64,000 nucleotides of DNA from Pseudomonadota bacterium (GCA_021843755.1 JAKBWB010000003.1:179951-243950); one strand, 5' to 3'; shown: positions 49,038-59,950, counted from the first letter of the stretch. Numbers and translations are program-made. Notes: generated by a model not told the origin, from the sequence alone.

Positions 49038-49892
49038 ATGGCATTGACCCGACAAGTTGTCTCGACGCTCAACAACGACGGCACGGACGTGATGGGGCCG
49101 AACGTCCTGGCGTTCCACTACCCCGACGAGAACCTGGTATCCGGGAGTCTCCTCACCGTCGAGGCCAATCACTTCGCGGTGCTGAAGTCGCGCGGTGCGG
49201 TGCTCGGGGTGTATGACACCGGCCAGTACCCCATCCAGACCCCCGACAAGCCGCTGCTCGGCAGCATCGTGACGGGATTCTTCGGCGGCCAGTCCCCGTG
49301 GCAGTACGAGGTTCTGTACGTCAATCGCGCCAAGCTCCTGGTGCGCAACACCGGCATCGGCACCTCGGCGGAAATGGCCGAGATGGCCTATCAGGTCGAG
49401 TACTACGTGCACGTCGACAGCAAGGACGATGCGCTGAAGCTGATCACGCACATGCCGTTCGCGAAGCACTTCATCGGCACCGACGAGGTGGCGAGCTACG
49501 CCGGTCCCGTGGTCGAGCAGGCGATCAATCAGGTCATCCAGGTCACGCCGATGGAAAAGATCAACGAGCACATCCACGAGATCGTGGAGCTCGTCAAGGA
49601 GCATCTCGGCAGCTTCCTCGGTGTGTACGGCGTCACGCTCAACGACGCCAAGGTGCTGATCCTGCCCAAGGACGAGCGCATGCGCGAGCTGATCTCGCTG
49701 CGCGCCTTCGGCCTCTCCGGCCTCGACGCCGTGCGCTACTACGTCGCGCTGAAGATGGCGGAAAAGGGCCTGGTGTCGGCGCCGAACGCGGCCGTCGGCG
49801 AGCCGTTCTTCATCGGCGGCGCGACCATGGGCACCTTCCCCGTCACCAACGCCCTGCAGCCGGCCGGCCCCGGGCCGGCAACCGGCAAGTAG
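49038..49892 (+). CDS. SPFH-domain protein (virion-core-like family)
   Basis: A 284-residue SPFH/band-7-type protein without an obvious membrane helix: VEANHFAVLKSRGAVLGVYD, VTGFFGGQSPWQYEVLYVN, VEYYVHVDSKDDALKLITHM, then a C-terminal helical part (VVEQAINQVIQVTPMEKINE). It resembles the cytosolic SPFH group related to poxvirus core proteins. AGGAGA lies before the ATG. Function is unknown; such proteins often sit with a partner of unknown role, as here. Confidence 0.8.
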   Translation: MALTRQVVSTLNNDGTDVMGPNVLAFHYPDENLVSGSLLTVEANHFAVLKSRGAVLGVYDTGQYPIQTPDKPLLGSIVTGFFGGQSPWQYEVLYVNRAKLLVRNTGIGTSAEMAEMAYQVEYYVHVDSKDDALKLITHMPFAKHFIGTDEVASYAGPVVEQAINQVIQVTPMEKINEHIHEIVELVKEHLGSFLGVYGVTLNDAKVLILPKDERMRELISLRAFGLSGLDAVRYYVALKMAEKGLVSAPNAAVGEPFFIGGATMGTFPVTNALQPAGPGPATGK

Positions 49893-49948
49893 CCACTGCG
49901 GGCGCGGCCGCCGGGCGTGCCGGCCGCCGCGCCCGCGGGAGATGCCCC

Positions 49949-50512
49949 GTGGAACTGAAAACCGTCCCCAACCCGATCGACTCGGCCGGCCCGGTCAAAC
50001 AGGTTCTTTCCAACCTGTTCTATGGCTGGGGATACAACTTCTACCGGCGCGAGAATCAGCTGCGCGCCGACGACCTGCTGATCCGCAGCAAGCTGAGCGC
50101 CCTGCTCGGGGAGTGCCGCCAGCACGCCAAAGAACTCGAGGCGAGCTTCCGGCGCGAGCGCCTGCCCGCCCCGACCCGGGAGCATCCCTTCGCCGATCCG
50201 GCCGCGCTCGCCATCGCCCAGTCGCTGCAGCGGGCCGCGCAGCAGATCGAGTCCCTCGAGACCACGATCCGCACCGCGCCGGTGCCCGAGATGGACCGCA
50301 TCCATCAACGGCATCGCATCGAAGGCGCGACGCTCGAGCAGTTGATCGACGTCGACGGCAAGCTGGTGCTGGCGGTGGTGGCGCTGCGCGACGCGGTGGT
50401 GGCGCTGCAGGACGGCGCCACGGCCGCCACCGAGCTCACCCGCCTGCTCGCCCCGGGCGCGATCCGCGCTTTGTGGGAGCATCGCGAACAGATCCTCTCG
50501 GCCCTCGGATAA
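49949..50512 (+). CDS. Protein of unknown function, downstream partner of the SPFH protein
   Basis: A 187-residue mostly helical protein. Visible: VKQVLSNLFYGWGYNFYRRE, LLIRSKLSALLGECRQHAKE, a helix with TIRTAPVPEMDRIHQRHRIE, and VLAVVALRDAVVALQDGATA. It starts at a GTG 57 nt after the SPFH gene on the same strand. No catalytic motif or membrane segment is seen. Coiled-coil character and pairing with an SPFH protein suggest a scaffold or complex partner, but that is inference. Confidence 0.65.
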   Translation: MELKTVPNPIDSAGPVKQVLSNLFYGWGYNFYRRENQLRADDLLIRSKLSALLGECRQHAKELEASFRRERLPAPTREHPFADPAALAIAQSLQRAAQQIESLETTIRTAPVPEMDRIHQRHRIEGATLEQLIDVDGKLVLAVVALRDAVVALQDGATAATELTRLLAPGAIRALWEHREQILSALG

Positions 50513-50614
50513 CAGCCGATCCGGCCGCTGCGCGGCCGACAAGCCGCACTGGCCATCCATGGCGGCAGGGCACCCGGCCCTCGCGTCCCGCTCGGGCGTT
50601 CGCCGCTGCGCGGC

Positions 50615-51694
50615 TCACCCCTTGCGCTCGCCTTGTCCGCCGAAGCCGAGCCGCATCGCCCCGAACGCCTTGTCGGCGAATTCCCCGTTGCCGCGCGAGG
50701 CGAAACGGACATATAGCGCCGCGCTCAACACATGCGCCGGCACTCCCATTTCGATGGCGGCCTGCACGGCCCAGCGCTCCTCGCCCGAATCGGGCACTTG
50801 ACCGCTGTAGCCCGACAGCGAGGGATCGTCGGCCAACGCCCGGGCCATCAGATCCAACAGTTTCGATGAGACGATGCTGCCGTGCCGCCACACCTCGGTG
50901 ATGGCGGCGATGTCGAGCCGATACTGGAACAGCCGCGGATGCTCGAGCGGCTCGCTCTTGGCGTCGGCGGACTTGCGCGGCTCGCACAGGCCGGCGTCGG
51001 CGTTTTGCAGCACGCTGAGACCTTCGGCGTACGCGGCCATCACGCCGTACTCGATGCCGTTGAGTATCATCTTGACGAAGTGGCCGGCGCCGCTCGGGCC
51101 GCAGTACAGATATCCCATGGACGCCATCGCCAGGGCATCCTCATTCGCAGCGCCGTGCCGCTGCCCCGCCTTGGGCGCCGATCCTGCGGCCCGCGCGGGT
51201 CGCAGCGCCGCGCGCCGCTCCGCGATTCGCCCACCGGGGGAGAGCGTGCCGAAGATCGGCTCGAGCGCCTCGAAGGTATCCGGGTCACCGCCGACCATCA
51301 GGCAGTACCCCTGCACGAGCCCGAGGACGCCGCGGCTGGTGCCGACATCGAGATAGTGGACACCGTCGGCGCGCAGCGCATCGGCGCGGCGGATGTCGTC
51401 GGAATAATGCGAGTTGCCGCCATCGACGAGGATGTCGCCCGCTACGAGCTGCGCGCGCAAATGACCGATCACCTCGTCCACCGCGCTGGCCGGCACCATG
51501 ATCCAGATGGTGCGCGGCGCCGGCAAGCGCTCGACCAGATCCGCGGTGGAGGAAGCGCCGATTGCGCCCACCGCCGCGGCGGCGCGCACGGCCTTGACGG
51601 ATTTGTCATACGCCACGCACTCATGACCGTCTTCGATCAGACGGCGCACCATGTACGCGCCCATGCCCCCGAGCCCAATCATGCCGATCCGCAT
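50615..51694 (-). CDS. 6-phosphogluconate dehydrogenase (short, YqeC/GntZ-like)
   Basis: A 359-residue decarboxylating dehydrogenase of the short, dimer-type group. It has MIGLGGMGAYMVRRLIEDGH (NAD-type loop), IWIMVPASAVD, VDGGNSHYSDDIRRA, GTSRGVLGLVQGYCLMVGG and GPSGAGHFVKMILNGIEYG with the catalytic Lys, then AITEVWRHGSIVSSKLLDLM. A 25-residue Arg/Ala-rich loop (about 157-182) precedes GYLYCGPSG and is more divergent than the rest. It should convert 6-phosphogluconate to ribulose 5-phosphate. Confidence 0.92.
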   Translation of the reverse strand: MRIGMIGLGGMGAYMVRRLIEDGHECVAYDKSVKAVRAAAAVGAIGASSTADLVERLPAPRTIWIMVPASAVDEVIGHLRAQLVAGDILVDGGNSHYSDDIRRADALRADGVHYLDVGTSRGVLGLVQGYCLMVGGDPDTFEALEPIFGTLSPGGRIAERRAALRPARAAGSAPKAGQRHGAANEDALAMASMGYLYCGPSGAGHFVKMILNGIEYGVMAAYAEGLSVLQNADAGLCEPRKSADAKSEPLEHPRLFQYRLDIAAITEVWRHGSIVSSKLLDLMARALADDPSLSGYSGQVPDSGEERWAVQAAIEMGVPAHVLSAALYVRFASRGNGEFADKAFGAMRLGFGGQGERKG

Positions 51695-51918
51695 CGTACC
51701 CCCCTCGAGTCTTCAGTCTACGCTCAGCCGCCGGCGCGACGGCCCCGGGAGCCCCCGCCGGCCCCCTGCCGGCCGCCGCCGGGACACGCCCCTGCGAACA
51801 GCCGGTCGCGCTCGATTCGGGCGCATCGCGCCGTCTGTGCCGCGGCAACGGCCGCGGACGGATACCGGTGCGGGACCGACCGCGCTGGGCACATCATGCG
51901 CGCGACGGGCTCCCCATG

Positions 51919-53413
<1,495 letters not shown>

Positions 53414-53674
53414 TGCAGCATATTACCCTGAACGACTCGCCGGACGCGGCATGGCCACCGCAGACCCGGCCCTGCGGGGCGGCGGGCCGCGTCACGCACG
53501 CCGACCTGCGGCTGTGCCACCGGTCCTTGCACGGTGGCGGACACGCCCCGCCAGCGCGCGGCGCGGCCCGCCCGTCCCCGTTCACCACATGCGCAGGTTC
53601 TTTGGGCAGGAGCCCGGCCTGCGCGAGCGCCGCGCGAACGTGTTCCAAGAGCGCCGGGAGAGCGCCATGAAATT

Positions 53675-53682
53675 GCTACAAT
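53675..53682 (+). promoter_or_regulatory. Extended -10 element before kdsD
   Basis: TGC-TACAAT ends at 53682, an extended -10 (TGnTACAAT) whose start point would fall near 53689, one base before the kdsD ATG. The transcript would be leaderless. No -35 is visible, as is common with extended -10 promoters. The rest of 53414-53690 holds nothing else recognisable. Confidence 0.4.
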
Positions 53683-53689
53683 TCCCAGA

Positions 53690-54688
53690 ATGAATGCCAC
53701 CGCCGCTCCCGCCGACGCCGCCGACCAGGGCCTGCTCTCGGCTGCGCGGCGCGCCCTCGCGATCGAAGCACGCGCGGTCGAGGCATTGCTCGCGCGTCTC
53801 GACGGCCGCTTCGCGGCCGCCTGCCGGCTGTGCCTCGACTGCCAGGGACGCGTCGTGGTCACGGGCATCGGCAAGTCCGGGCATGTGGCGCGTAAAATTG
53901 CCGCGACGTTCGCCAGCACGGGCAGCCCGGCGTTCTTTCTGCACCCGGCCGAGGCCAGTCACGGCGACCTCGGCATGATCACCCGCACCGACCTCGTGCT
54001 GGCCCTGTCCAATTCCGGCGAGACGCCCGAGGTCCTGCTGCTTCTACCCCATCTGACGCGCCTGGCCGTGCCACTCATCGCCATGGTGGGCAAGTCCGAC
54101 TCGACCCTCGGCCGCTCGGCCACCGTCGTGCTCGACGTCAGCGTGCCGGAGGAGGCCTGCCCATTGAATCTCGCGCCGACGGCCAGCACCACCGCGGCAC
54201 TGGCGATGGGCGACGCGCTCGCCGTGGCCGTGCTCGAGGCGCGCGGCTTCACCGAGCTCGACTTCGCGCGCTCGCACCCCGGCGGCATGCTCGGCCGACA
54301 GCTGCTGCTGCGCGTCGAGCAGCTGATGCGCACCGGGCAGGCGGCGCCGGTGGTTCGCCCCGAGGCGACGCTCGCCGAGGGGCTGCTCGAGATGTCGCGC
54401 AAAGGCCTCGGCATGACGGTGATCACCAGCGCCGATGACGTTGTGATCGGGGTCTTCACCGACGGCGATCTGCGCCGTGCGCTCGATCGCCAGATCGACG
54501 TCCACCGTGTCACCATGCGCGAGGTCATGACGACACCGTGCAAAACGATCGGCCCGCAGGAGCTGGCCGCCGAGGCGGTGCACCGCATGGAGCTGTACCG
54601 CATCACGGCTCTGCCGGTCGCCGATGCCGCGGGGCGCCTGGTCGGCGCGCTGAACGTACACGATCTGTTCCGGGCCGGGGTCGTGTGA
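53690..54688 (+). CDS. kdsD: D-arabinose 5-phosphate isomerase KdsD
   Basis: A 332-residue enzyme converting ribulose 5-phosphate to arabinose 5-phosphate for Kdo synthesis. A SIS domain (about 40-180) has VVVTGIGKSGHVARKIAATF, HPAEASHGDLGMI and LALSNSGETPEV; two CBS domains follow (ATLAEGLLEMSRKGLGMTVI, VFTDGDLRRALDR, LVGALNVHDLFRAGV). Its stop overlaps the kdsC GTG. Confidence 0.96.
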   Translation: MNATAAPADAADQGLLSAARRALAIEARAVEALLARLDGRFAAACRLCLDCQGRVVVTGIGKSGHVARKIAATFASTGSPAFFLHPAEASHGDLGMITRTDLVLALSNSGETPEVLLLLPHLTRLAVPLIAMVGKSDSTLGRSATVVLDVSVPEEACPLNLAPTASTTAALAMGDALAVAVLEARGFTELDFARSHPGGMLGRQLLLRVEQLMRTGQAAPVVRPEATLAEGLLEMSRKGLGMTVITSADDVVIGVFTDGDLRRALDRQIDVHRVTMREVMTTPCKTIGPQELAAEAVHRMELYRITALPVADAAGRLVGALNVHDLFRAGVV

Positions 54689-55173
54689 GCACCGATATTG
54701 CGCGCATTCGGCTGTTGGTGCTCGATGTCGATGGAGTTCTGACGGACGGCCGCCTGTACTACGGTCTGCGGGGCGAGGCGTTGAAGGTATTTCACGCCCG
54801 CGATGGCGCGGGGCTGCAGCAGCTGTGCGCCGCGGGCCTGGTGGTAGCGGTGATCTCCGGGAGACGCTCGCCGATGACGCGCCGGCGCTGCCGCGAGCTT
54901 GGCATACGGCATGTGATCCAGGGCGTGGCGGACAAGCAGGCTGCATTGCAGCGGCTGTGCACACGCCTGGCCATCGAGCCCGCCGAATGCGCCTGCATCG
55001 GCGATGACACGCCCGACGTGCCGATGATGCGCGCGGCGGGCTTGGCCTTTGCGGTCGCCGACGCGCACGAAGCGGCCCGGCGCGCCGCCCACGTCGTGAC
55101 GGTTCTGCCGGGTGGATGCGGAGCGGTGCGCGAGGTCTGCGACCGGCTGCTCGCGGCCCGGCACCCGACTTGA
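54685..55173 (+). CDS. kdsC: 3-deoxy-D-manno-octulosonate 8-phosphate phosphatase KdsC
   Basis: A 162-residue HAD phosphatase of the small C0 (capless, tetrameric) type. Motif I is LDVDGVLTDG (D14, D16), motif II VISGR, and motif IV GDDTPDVPMM. It removes phosphate from Kdo 8-phosphate. The GTG overlaps the kdsD stop (GTGA), 16 nt before lptC. Confidence 0.95.
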   Translation: MSTDIARIRLLVLDVDGVLTDGRLYYGLRGEALKVFHARDGAGLQQLCAAGLVVAVISGRRSPMTRRRCRELGIRHVIQGVADKQAALQRLCTRLAIEPAECACIGDDTPDVPMMRAAGLAFAVADAHEAARRAAHVVTVLPGGCGAVREVCDRLLAARHPT

Positions 55174-55188
55174 GACGGCGTCACCTGC

Positions 55189-55752
55189 GTGATCTACCGG
55201 ATATTCGCGTTCCTGACGGTGGTGGCGGTGGTCATCGGCTCGCTGCTGCTGTCGCGCCAGGAGGGCGCGCCCCAAACCACGACCGTCGCGCGCAGCGATG
55301 CAAGCGAGGGATATTCGGCGCGCGATGCGCAGCTGTGGGAAACCGGCGCGAACGGCCGGCCGCTCTACACCGTCGATGCCGCCCTGATCCGCGAGCTGCC
55401 GCGCCACGACACCGTGCAGCTGACCCGGGTGAACCTGACCTTCCTCGATCCGAGCGGCGACAAATGGCGCGCGACCGCCGAGCGGGGCGATATCGTGCGC
55501 GGCAGCGGCCAGGTGCAGCTGGCGGGCCACGTCCACGTCACCGCCGCGGTGCAGAAGGGGCGCGCCCCCATCCTGATCCGCACCGACGCGCTGACCTTCG
55601 ACAGCCACACCGACCGGGTGAGCACCTCCGACCCGGTGACCCTGCTGTGGGCGGGGCAGCAGCTCGATGCCAAAGGTCTGATCGTGAGCTTGAAGACACA
55701 TCGCCTCCAGTTAGAATCCCAGATCCATGCCATCGTCACGCCGTCGCACTAG
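55189..55752 (+). CDS. lptC: LptC, inner-membrane LPS transport protein
   Basis: A 187-residue protein with an N-terminal membrane helix (IFAFLTVVAVVIGSLLLS) and a periplasmic beta-jellyroll (VNLTFLDPSGDKWRATAERG, VQLAGHVHVT, SDPVTLLWAGQQLDAKGLIV). It passes LPS from LptBFG to LptA. The start is a GTG. The 3' end overlaps lptA by 26 nt in another frame. Confidence 0.93.
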   Translation: MIYRIFAFLTVVAVVIGSLLLSRQEGAPQTTTVARSDASEGYSARDAQLWETGANGRPLYTVDAALIRELPRHDTVQLTRVNLTFLDPSGDKWRATAERGDIVRGSGQVQLAGHVHVTAAVQKGRAPILIRTDALTFDSHTDRVSTSDPVTLLWAGQQLDAKGLIVSLKTHRLQLESQIHAIVTPSH

Positions 55753-56407
55753 ATTCGCGCTGCTCGCCGCGGCACTGGCGGGGCTCGGCGCCGCGCGGCC
55801 GCCGACTCTGCCGCGCCGGACGTACACGTTCGATGCGGCCTCCTCGGAGATCAACTACAAGGCGCAGACGGGCGTGTTCCAGAACATCGAGATCTCGCAA
55901 GGCAAGGTCACAGTGTTCGCCGACCGGGCACATGCAATCGGCATTGGCAGGCCCAACGGCCAGTGGACTCTCATCGGCAAGGTACGCGTACACGCGCCTC
56001 CGCATGGCAACTTGAGCTCTGAGCGAGCTGTCGTGCAGGTGCGCAATCAGCGGGTCACGAAGGTCACCGTCACCGGAAGTCCGGCGCATTTCAGCCAGCG
56101 GGGCAAGGCTCCGCGCAAGCTCACCGAAGGTCACGCCGACCAGATCGTCTACAACGTGACGGCCGGTACCGTGGAGCTGAATCGCGACGCATGGCTCAGC
56201 GACGGCCGCAACCAGATCAGCGGGCCGCAGATCCGATACAACATCGTCGAGGACCGCATCGAGGCGACCTCCGAGGGGCCAGGCAAGCGCGTCCATATCT
56301 CCATCGGACCGCGGACCGTCTCGGGGAACAAGCAGGCGCACGCCCCGGGGAACAAGGCGCACGCGCCGGGGAAACCCGGCCCGAAGCCGCCCGGACGGTC
56401 GCCCTGA
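55727..56407 (+). CDS. lptA: LptA, periplasmic LPS bridge protein
   Basis: A 226-residue OstA/LptA-domain protein with a weak signal peptide ([15 protein letters not shown]) and the beta-jellyroll: [30 protein letters not shown] [49 protein letters not shown]. The C-terminal 27 residues are an unusual Lys/Pro/Gly tail with two HAPGNK/HAPGK repeats. It forms the bridge between LptC and LptD. It overlaps lptC by 26 nt and lptB by 1 nt. Confidence 0.93.
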   Translation: MPSSRRRTRFALLAAALAGLGAARPPTLPRRTYTFDAASSEINYKAQTGVFQNIEISQGKVTVFADRAHAIGIGRPNGQWTLIGKVRVHAPPHGNLSSERAVVQVRNQRVTKVTVTGSPAHFSQRGKAPRKLTEGHADQIVYNVTAGTVELNRDAWLSDGRNQISGPQIRYNIVEDRIEATSEGPGKRVHISIGPRTVSGNKQAHAPGNKAHAPGKPGPKPPGRSP

Positions 56408-57129
56408 TGTCGCTCAAGGCCGCCGGCCTGGAAAAGCGCTACCGATCCCGGAAAGTCGTCCGTGGCATGAGCCTCGAGGTGGCCCCCGGAGAGGTCGTCG
56501 GACTGCTCGGGCCGAATGGTGCCGGCAAGACCACCGCCTTTTACATGATGGTGGGGCTGGTACGGTGCGACGCCGGGCGGATCCATCTCGGGGAGCGGGA
56601 CATCACCGCGCTGCCGATGCATCGGCGGGCCGAGCTCGGCCTGGGATACTTGCCTCAGGAAGCGTCCGTCTTCCGCCGCCTGTCGGTGGAAAACAACGTG
56701 CTCGCGATCCTCGAGAGACGGGCCGATCTGGACCGGGCGGCGCGCGAGCAGCGCCTGGAGGAGCTGCTCGAGGAGCTGCGCATCGGGCACGTACGGCGCA
56801 GCCTCGGTCTGTCACTCTCCGGCGGCGAGCGCCGGCGCGTGGAAATCGCCCGCGCGCTCGCGGCCGAGCCGCGCTTCATGCTCCTCGATGAGCCCTTCGC
56901 CGGGGTCGATCCGCTGTCGGTGCTCGACATCCAGCGCATCATCGGCGAGCTCACCAGCCGCGGGATCGGCGTGCTCATCACCGATCACAATGTGCGCGAG
57001 ACCCTGGGGGTCTGCAGCCGCGCGTATATCGTCAATCAGGGAACTGTGATCGCCGCCGGGAACGCCGAAGAAATTCTTGCCAATCCCCACGTCCGTGAGG
57101 TGTACTTGGGCGAGTCGTTCCGTCTTTAG
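56407..57129 (+). CDS. lptB: LptB, ABC ATPase of the LPS exporter
   Basis: A 240-residue ABC ATPase. Walker A is GPNGAGKTT (35-43), the Q loop [10 protein letters not shown], signature [10 protein letters not shown] (about 137-146), Walker [16 protein letters not shown] and the His of [10 protein letters not shown]. It powers LptFG-LptC extraction of LPS; lptFG are not in the window. The ATG shares one base with the lptA stop. Confidence 0.97.
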   Translation: MSLKAAGLEKRYRSRKVVRGMSLEVAPGEVVGLLGPNGAGKTTAFYMMVGLVRCDAGRIHLGERDITALPMHRRAELGLGYLPQEASVFRRLSVENNVLAILERRADLDRAAREQRLEELLEELRIGHVRRSLGLSLSGGERRRVEIARALAAEPRFMLLDEPFAGVDPLSVLDIQRIIGELTSRGIGVLITDHNVRETLGVCSRAYIVNQGTVIAAGNAEEILANPHVREVYLGESFRL

Positions 57130-57227
57130 AGGGGCCTGAGGGCGCTCGGGCCGGGCGACCACGCAAGCGATCGAGCAACCGTTTTTGCCGCCGGGACAAG
57201 AGCGCCGCGACCCTCACCGATGCCACC

Positions 57228-58673
57228 ATGCTGAAACCCTCTCTGCAGCTCAAGCTGGGTCAGCAACTGACCATGACCCCGCAGCTGCAGCAGGCGATCC
57301 GGCTTCTGCAGCTGCCTGCGCTGGAGCTGCAGGCGCACATCCGCGAGCTGCTCGAAACCAACGTCATGCTCGAGCCGGTCGAAGACGGCGAGAGCGACTC
57401 CGGCGAGGCGCTCGAGGCGGGTGAATCGAGCGCACCGGCCGAGGAGCGGGCCGAGGCCGCCGAGAGTCGCGAGAGCGTCGAAGTCCTCGAGGACGACTGG
57501 GGCGGACAGAGCACCGGGCCGGCCGAGTCCCCCTGGAGCGGGGACGATCTGGATCGGGTCCAGGAGTTCGCGGACGCCTCGGGGCAATCCCTGCAAGACT
57601 ATCTGCTCTGGCAGCTCGAACTCGCGAGGCTCGAGCCTCGCGAACTCGCCATCGCGCGCGCCATCGTCGATGCCATCAATGACGACGGCTACGTGACCGA
57701 GTCGATGGAGGAGATCGCCGAGACGCTCAAACCGGAAGTGCACTGCACGGCGAGCGAGGTCGCATCGGTCCTCGGCGGCGTGCAGGCCCTCGATCCGCCG
57801 GGTATCGGCGCACGCGGCATCGGCGAGTGCATCGAGCTGCAATTGCGCCAGCTCGACCCGGACACCCCGGGCCTGGCCACCGCGCTCGAGATCGCCCGGC
57901 GGCATCTCGAGCGTCTGGCGTGCCGGGAACTGTCCGCGCTGAAGCGCGAGCTGCACGCAAGCGACGAGGAACTCACCGAGGCCCTGGCGCTGGTGCGCTC
58001 ATGCCACCCGCGGCCGGGCTCCACCGTGAGCACTGGCGCCCCCGAGTACGTCGTACCGGACGTATTCGTGCGGCGCACCGAGCACGGCTGGAGCGTGGAG
58101 ATCAATTCGGCCACGCTGCCGCGAATTCGCCTCAATCACAGCTATGCAAGCATGCTCGGCCGCAGCGCCAGCCACGCCACGCTGCGTGCGCAGTTGCAGG
58201 AGGCGCGCTGGCTGCTGAAGAGCCTGGAGATCCGCCACGAGACGCTGATCAAGGTCGCCCGCTCGATCGTCGAGCGGCAGGTCGCGTTCCTCGAGCATGG
58301 CGAGGAGCACATGCGTCCGATGATCCTCAAGGACATTGCCGAGGCGATCGGCATGCACGAGTCGACCATCTCGCGGGTGACCTCCGGCAAGTACATGCAC
58401 ACCCCTCGCGGGGTATTCGAACTTCGCTACTTCTTCTCGAGTCAGATTGAAGGCGCCGATGGTTCGGGCACCTCCTCGACGGCAATACGCGCCAAGATCA
58501 GGAAGCTGGTCAAGGACGAGGATCCGCTCGCGCCGCTCAGCGACGGGCGCATCGCCGCGCTGCTCTCCGCCGAGGGCATCCCGGTGGCGCGCCGCACCGT
58601 CGCGAAGTACCGAGAGGCGATGAGCATCCCCGCCTCGAGCGAGCGCAAGCGCTCGGGATCGGCGCAGATGTGA
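57228..58673 (+). CDS. rpoN: RNA polymerase sigma-54 factor RpoN
   Basis: A 481-residue sigma-54. Region I is Gln-rich (LQLKLGQQLTMTPQLQQAIR, LLQLPALELQAHIRELLETN), region II is acidic, and the core-binding and DNA-binding domains follow with an HTH (KDIAEAIGMHESTISRVTSG) and the RpoN box ARRTVAKYRE (about 453-463). It directs the promoter of pilA at 8712 and needs an AAA+ activator; none is encoded here. It lies 98 nt after lptB. Confidence 0.98.
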   Translation: MLKPSLQLKLGQQLTMTPQLQQAIRLLQLPALELQAHIRELLETNVMLEPVEDGESDSGEALEAGESSAPAEERAEAAESRESVEVLEDDWGGQSTGPAESPWSGDDLDRVQEFADASGQSLQDYLLWQLELARLEPRELAIARAIVDAINDDGYVTESMEEIAETLKPEVHCTASEVASVLGGVQALDPPGIGARGIGECIELQLRQLDPDTPGLATALEIARRHLERLACRELSALKRELHASDEELTEALALVRSCHPRPGSTVSTGAPEYVVPDVFVRRTEHGWSVEINSATLPRIRLNHSYASMLGRSASHATLRAQLQEARWLLKSLEIRHETLIKVARSIVERQVAFLEHGEEHMRPMILKDIAEAIGMHESTISRVTSGKYMHTPRGVFELRYFFSSQIEGADGSGTSSTAIRAKIRKLVKDEDPLAPLSDGRIAALLSAEGIPVARRTVAKYREAMSIPASSERKRSGSAQM

Positions 58674-58713
58674 GCGCTCTCTGATCGACAACCGGTCTCG
58701 CACGCGATAGGAG

Positions 58714-59037
58714 ATGATCATGCAGCTGAATGTCACCGGCCAGAACATCGAGATCACCCCGGCCCTGCGCGGATACGTGGAAAAGAAGCTCGAGCGCATC
58801 GAGCGGCACTTCGAGCAAGTCATCAACGTGCACTGCGTGCTGAGCGTGGAGAAGCTGCGACAGAAGGCCGAGGCCACGGTGCTGGTGAGCGGCAATTCCA
58901 TTCACGCCGATTCAATCGAGGAGGACATGTACGCGGCCATCGATCTGCTCGCCGACAAGCTCGACCGGTGCGTCAAGAAACACAAGGAGAAGCTGACCGA
59001 CCACCACGCGCTCGAGGGACGAGCGCTGCGCGCCTGA
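58714..59037 (+). CDS. hpf: Ribosome hibernation promoting factor, short form
   Basis: A 107-residue HPF/YfiA-type protein: MQLNVTGQNIEITPALRGYV, EKKLERIERHFEQVINVHCV, IHADSIEEDMYAAIDLLADK and LDRCVKKHKEKLTDHH. It binds the 30S decoding region and promotes 70S/100S formation in stationary phase. It lacks the long C-terminal dimerisation domain of long HPF. It follows rpoN by 40 nt. Confidence 0.95.
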   Translation: MIMQLNVTGQNIEITPALRGYVEKKLERIERHFEQVINVHCVLSVEKLRQKAEATVLVSGNSIHADSIEEDMYAAIDLLADKLDRCVKKHKEKLTDHHALEGRALRA

Positions 59038-59059
59038 GCGCGCCGGCAGCGGACGGCCC

Positions 59060-59950
59060 GTGCGCATCATCGTCTTGAGCGGGTTGTCCGGCTCGGGCAA
59101 GAGCGTGGCGCTGCGCATGCTCGAGGATCTCGATTTCTACTGTATCGACAACATCCCGGCGGCGCTGCTGACACCCTTCATCGCCCACGCCGTGCGCAAT
59201 CCCGGGGAGACGTATGGGCGTGCGGCGGTGGGGGTCGATGCGCGCAACACGGCCGCGGAGATCGCCACCGTGCCGCGGCTCATTGACGAGCTGCGCCGCA
59301 GCGGTATCGATTGCGAGCTGATCTTCCTCACCGCGACCGACGAGGTGCTGCTGCGGCGCTTCGCCGAAACGCGGCGTACGCACCCCATGGGCCGCGGCAG
59401 TCTCGATCTGCGCACGGCGCTGTCGCTCGAGCGCGACCTGCTCGAGCCGATTGCCCATGCGGCGGATCTGCTCATCGATACCTCGCACCTGGGCATGCAC
59501 GCGCTGCGCGATGTGATCGCCGAGCGGGTCGGCGTGCCGCGCACCGACCGGCTCTCGATCACGTTCGAGTCGTTCGGCTTCAAGCACGGGATCCCGGGTG
59601 ACGCGGATTTCGTGTTCGACGCCCGGTCACTGCCTAACCCGTACTGGGAGCCTCGCCTTCGGCCGCTGAGCGGGCGCGATCCGCAAGTCATCGCCTTTCT
59701 CGAGACCCATGCCGGCACAGCCCGACTCAGCGAGGACATCGAGCGATTCGTGCGCGCGCGCATCCCTGAATTCGAGGCCAGCCATCGCGGCTACTTGACC
59801 GTCGCGGTGGGCTGCACCGGGGGTCAACACCGCTCGGTGTACATCGTCGAGCGGCTGGCCGGGCGGCTGCAGCGGACACACCCGCAGGTCAGGGTGCGCC
59901 ACACGGCGCTCGCGCCAGCGGCCGGCGCGCCGGCCGCTGCGCTCAGGTGA
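59060..59950 (+). CDS. rapZ: RNase adapter protein RapZ
   Basis: A 296-residue P-loop protein. Walker A is LSGLSGSGKSV (6-16), Walker B-like FYCIDNIPAALL, and the C-terminal domain has DVRSLPNPY-like FDARSLPNPYWEPRLRPLSG, VAVGCTGGQHRSVYIVERLA. In E. coli RapZ controls glmS through the sRNA GlmZ. The start is a GTG. In E. coli ptsN sits between hpf and rapZ; here only 22 nt separate them. It overlaps the patatin gene tail to tail by 8 nt. Confidence 0.96.
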   Translation: MRIIVLSGLSGSGKSVALRMLEDLDFYCIDNIPAALLTPFIAHAVRNPGETYGRAAVGVDARNTAAEIATVPRLIDELRRSGIDCELIFLTATDEVLLRRFAETRRTHPMGRGSLDLRTALSLERDLLEPIAHAADLLIDTSHLGMHALRDVIAERVGVPRTDRLSITFESFGFKHGIPGDADFVFDARSLPNPYWEPRLRPLSGRDPQVIAFLETHAGTARLSEDIERFVRARIPEFEASHRGYLTVAVGCTGGQHRSVYIVERLAGRLQRTHPQVRVRHTALAPAAGAPAAALR

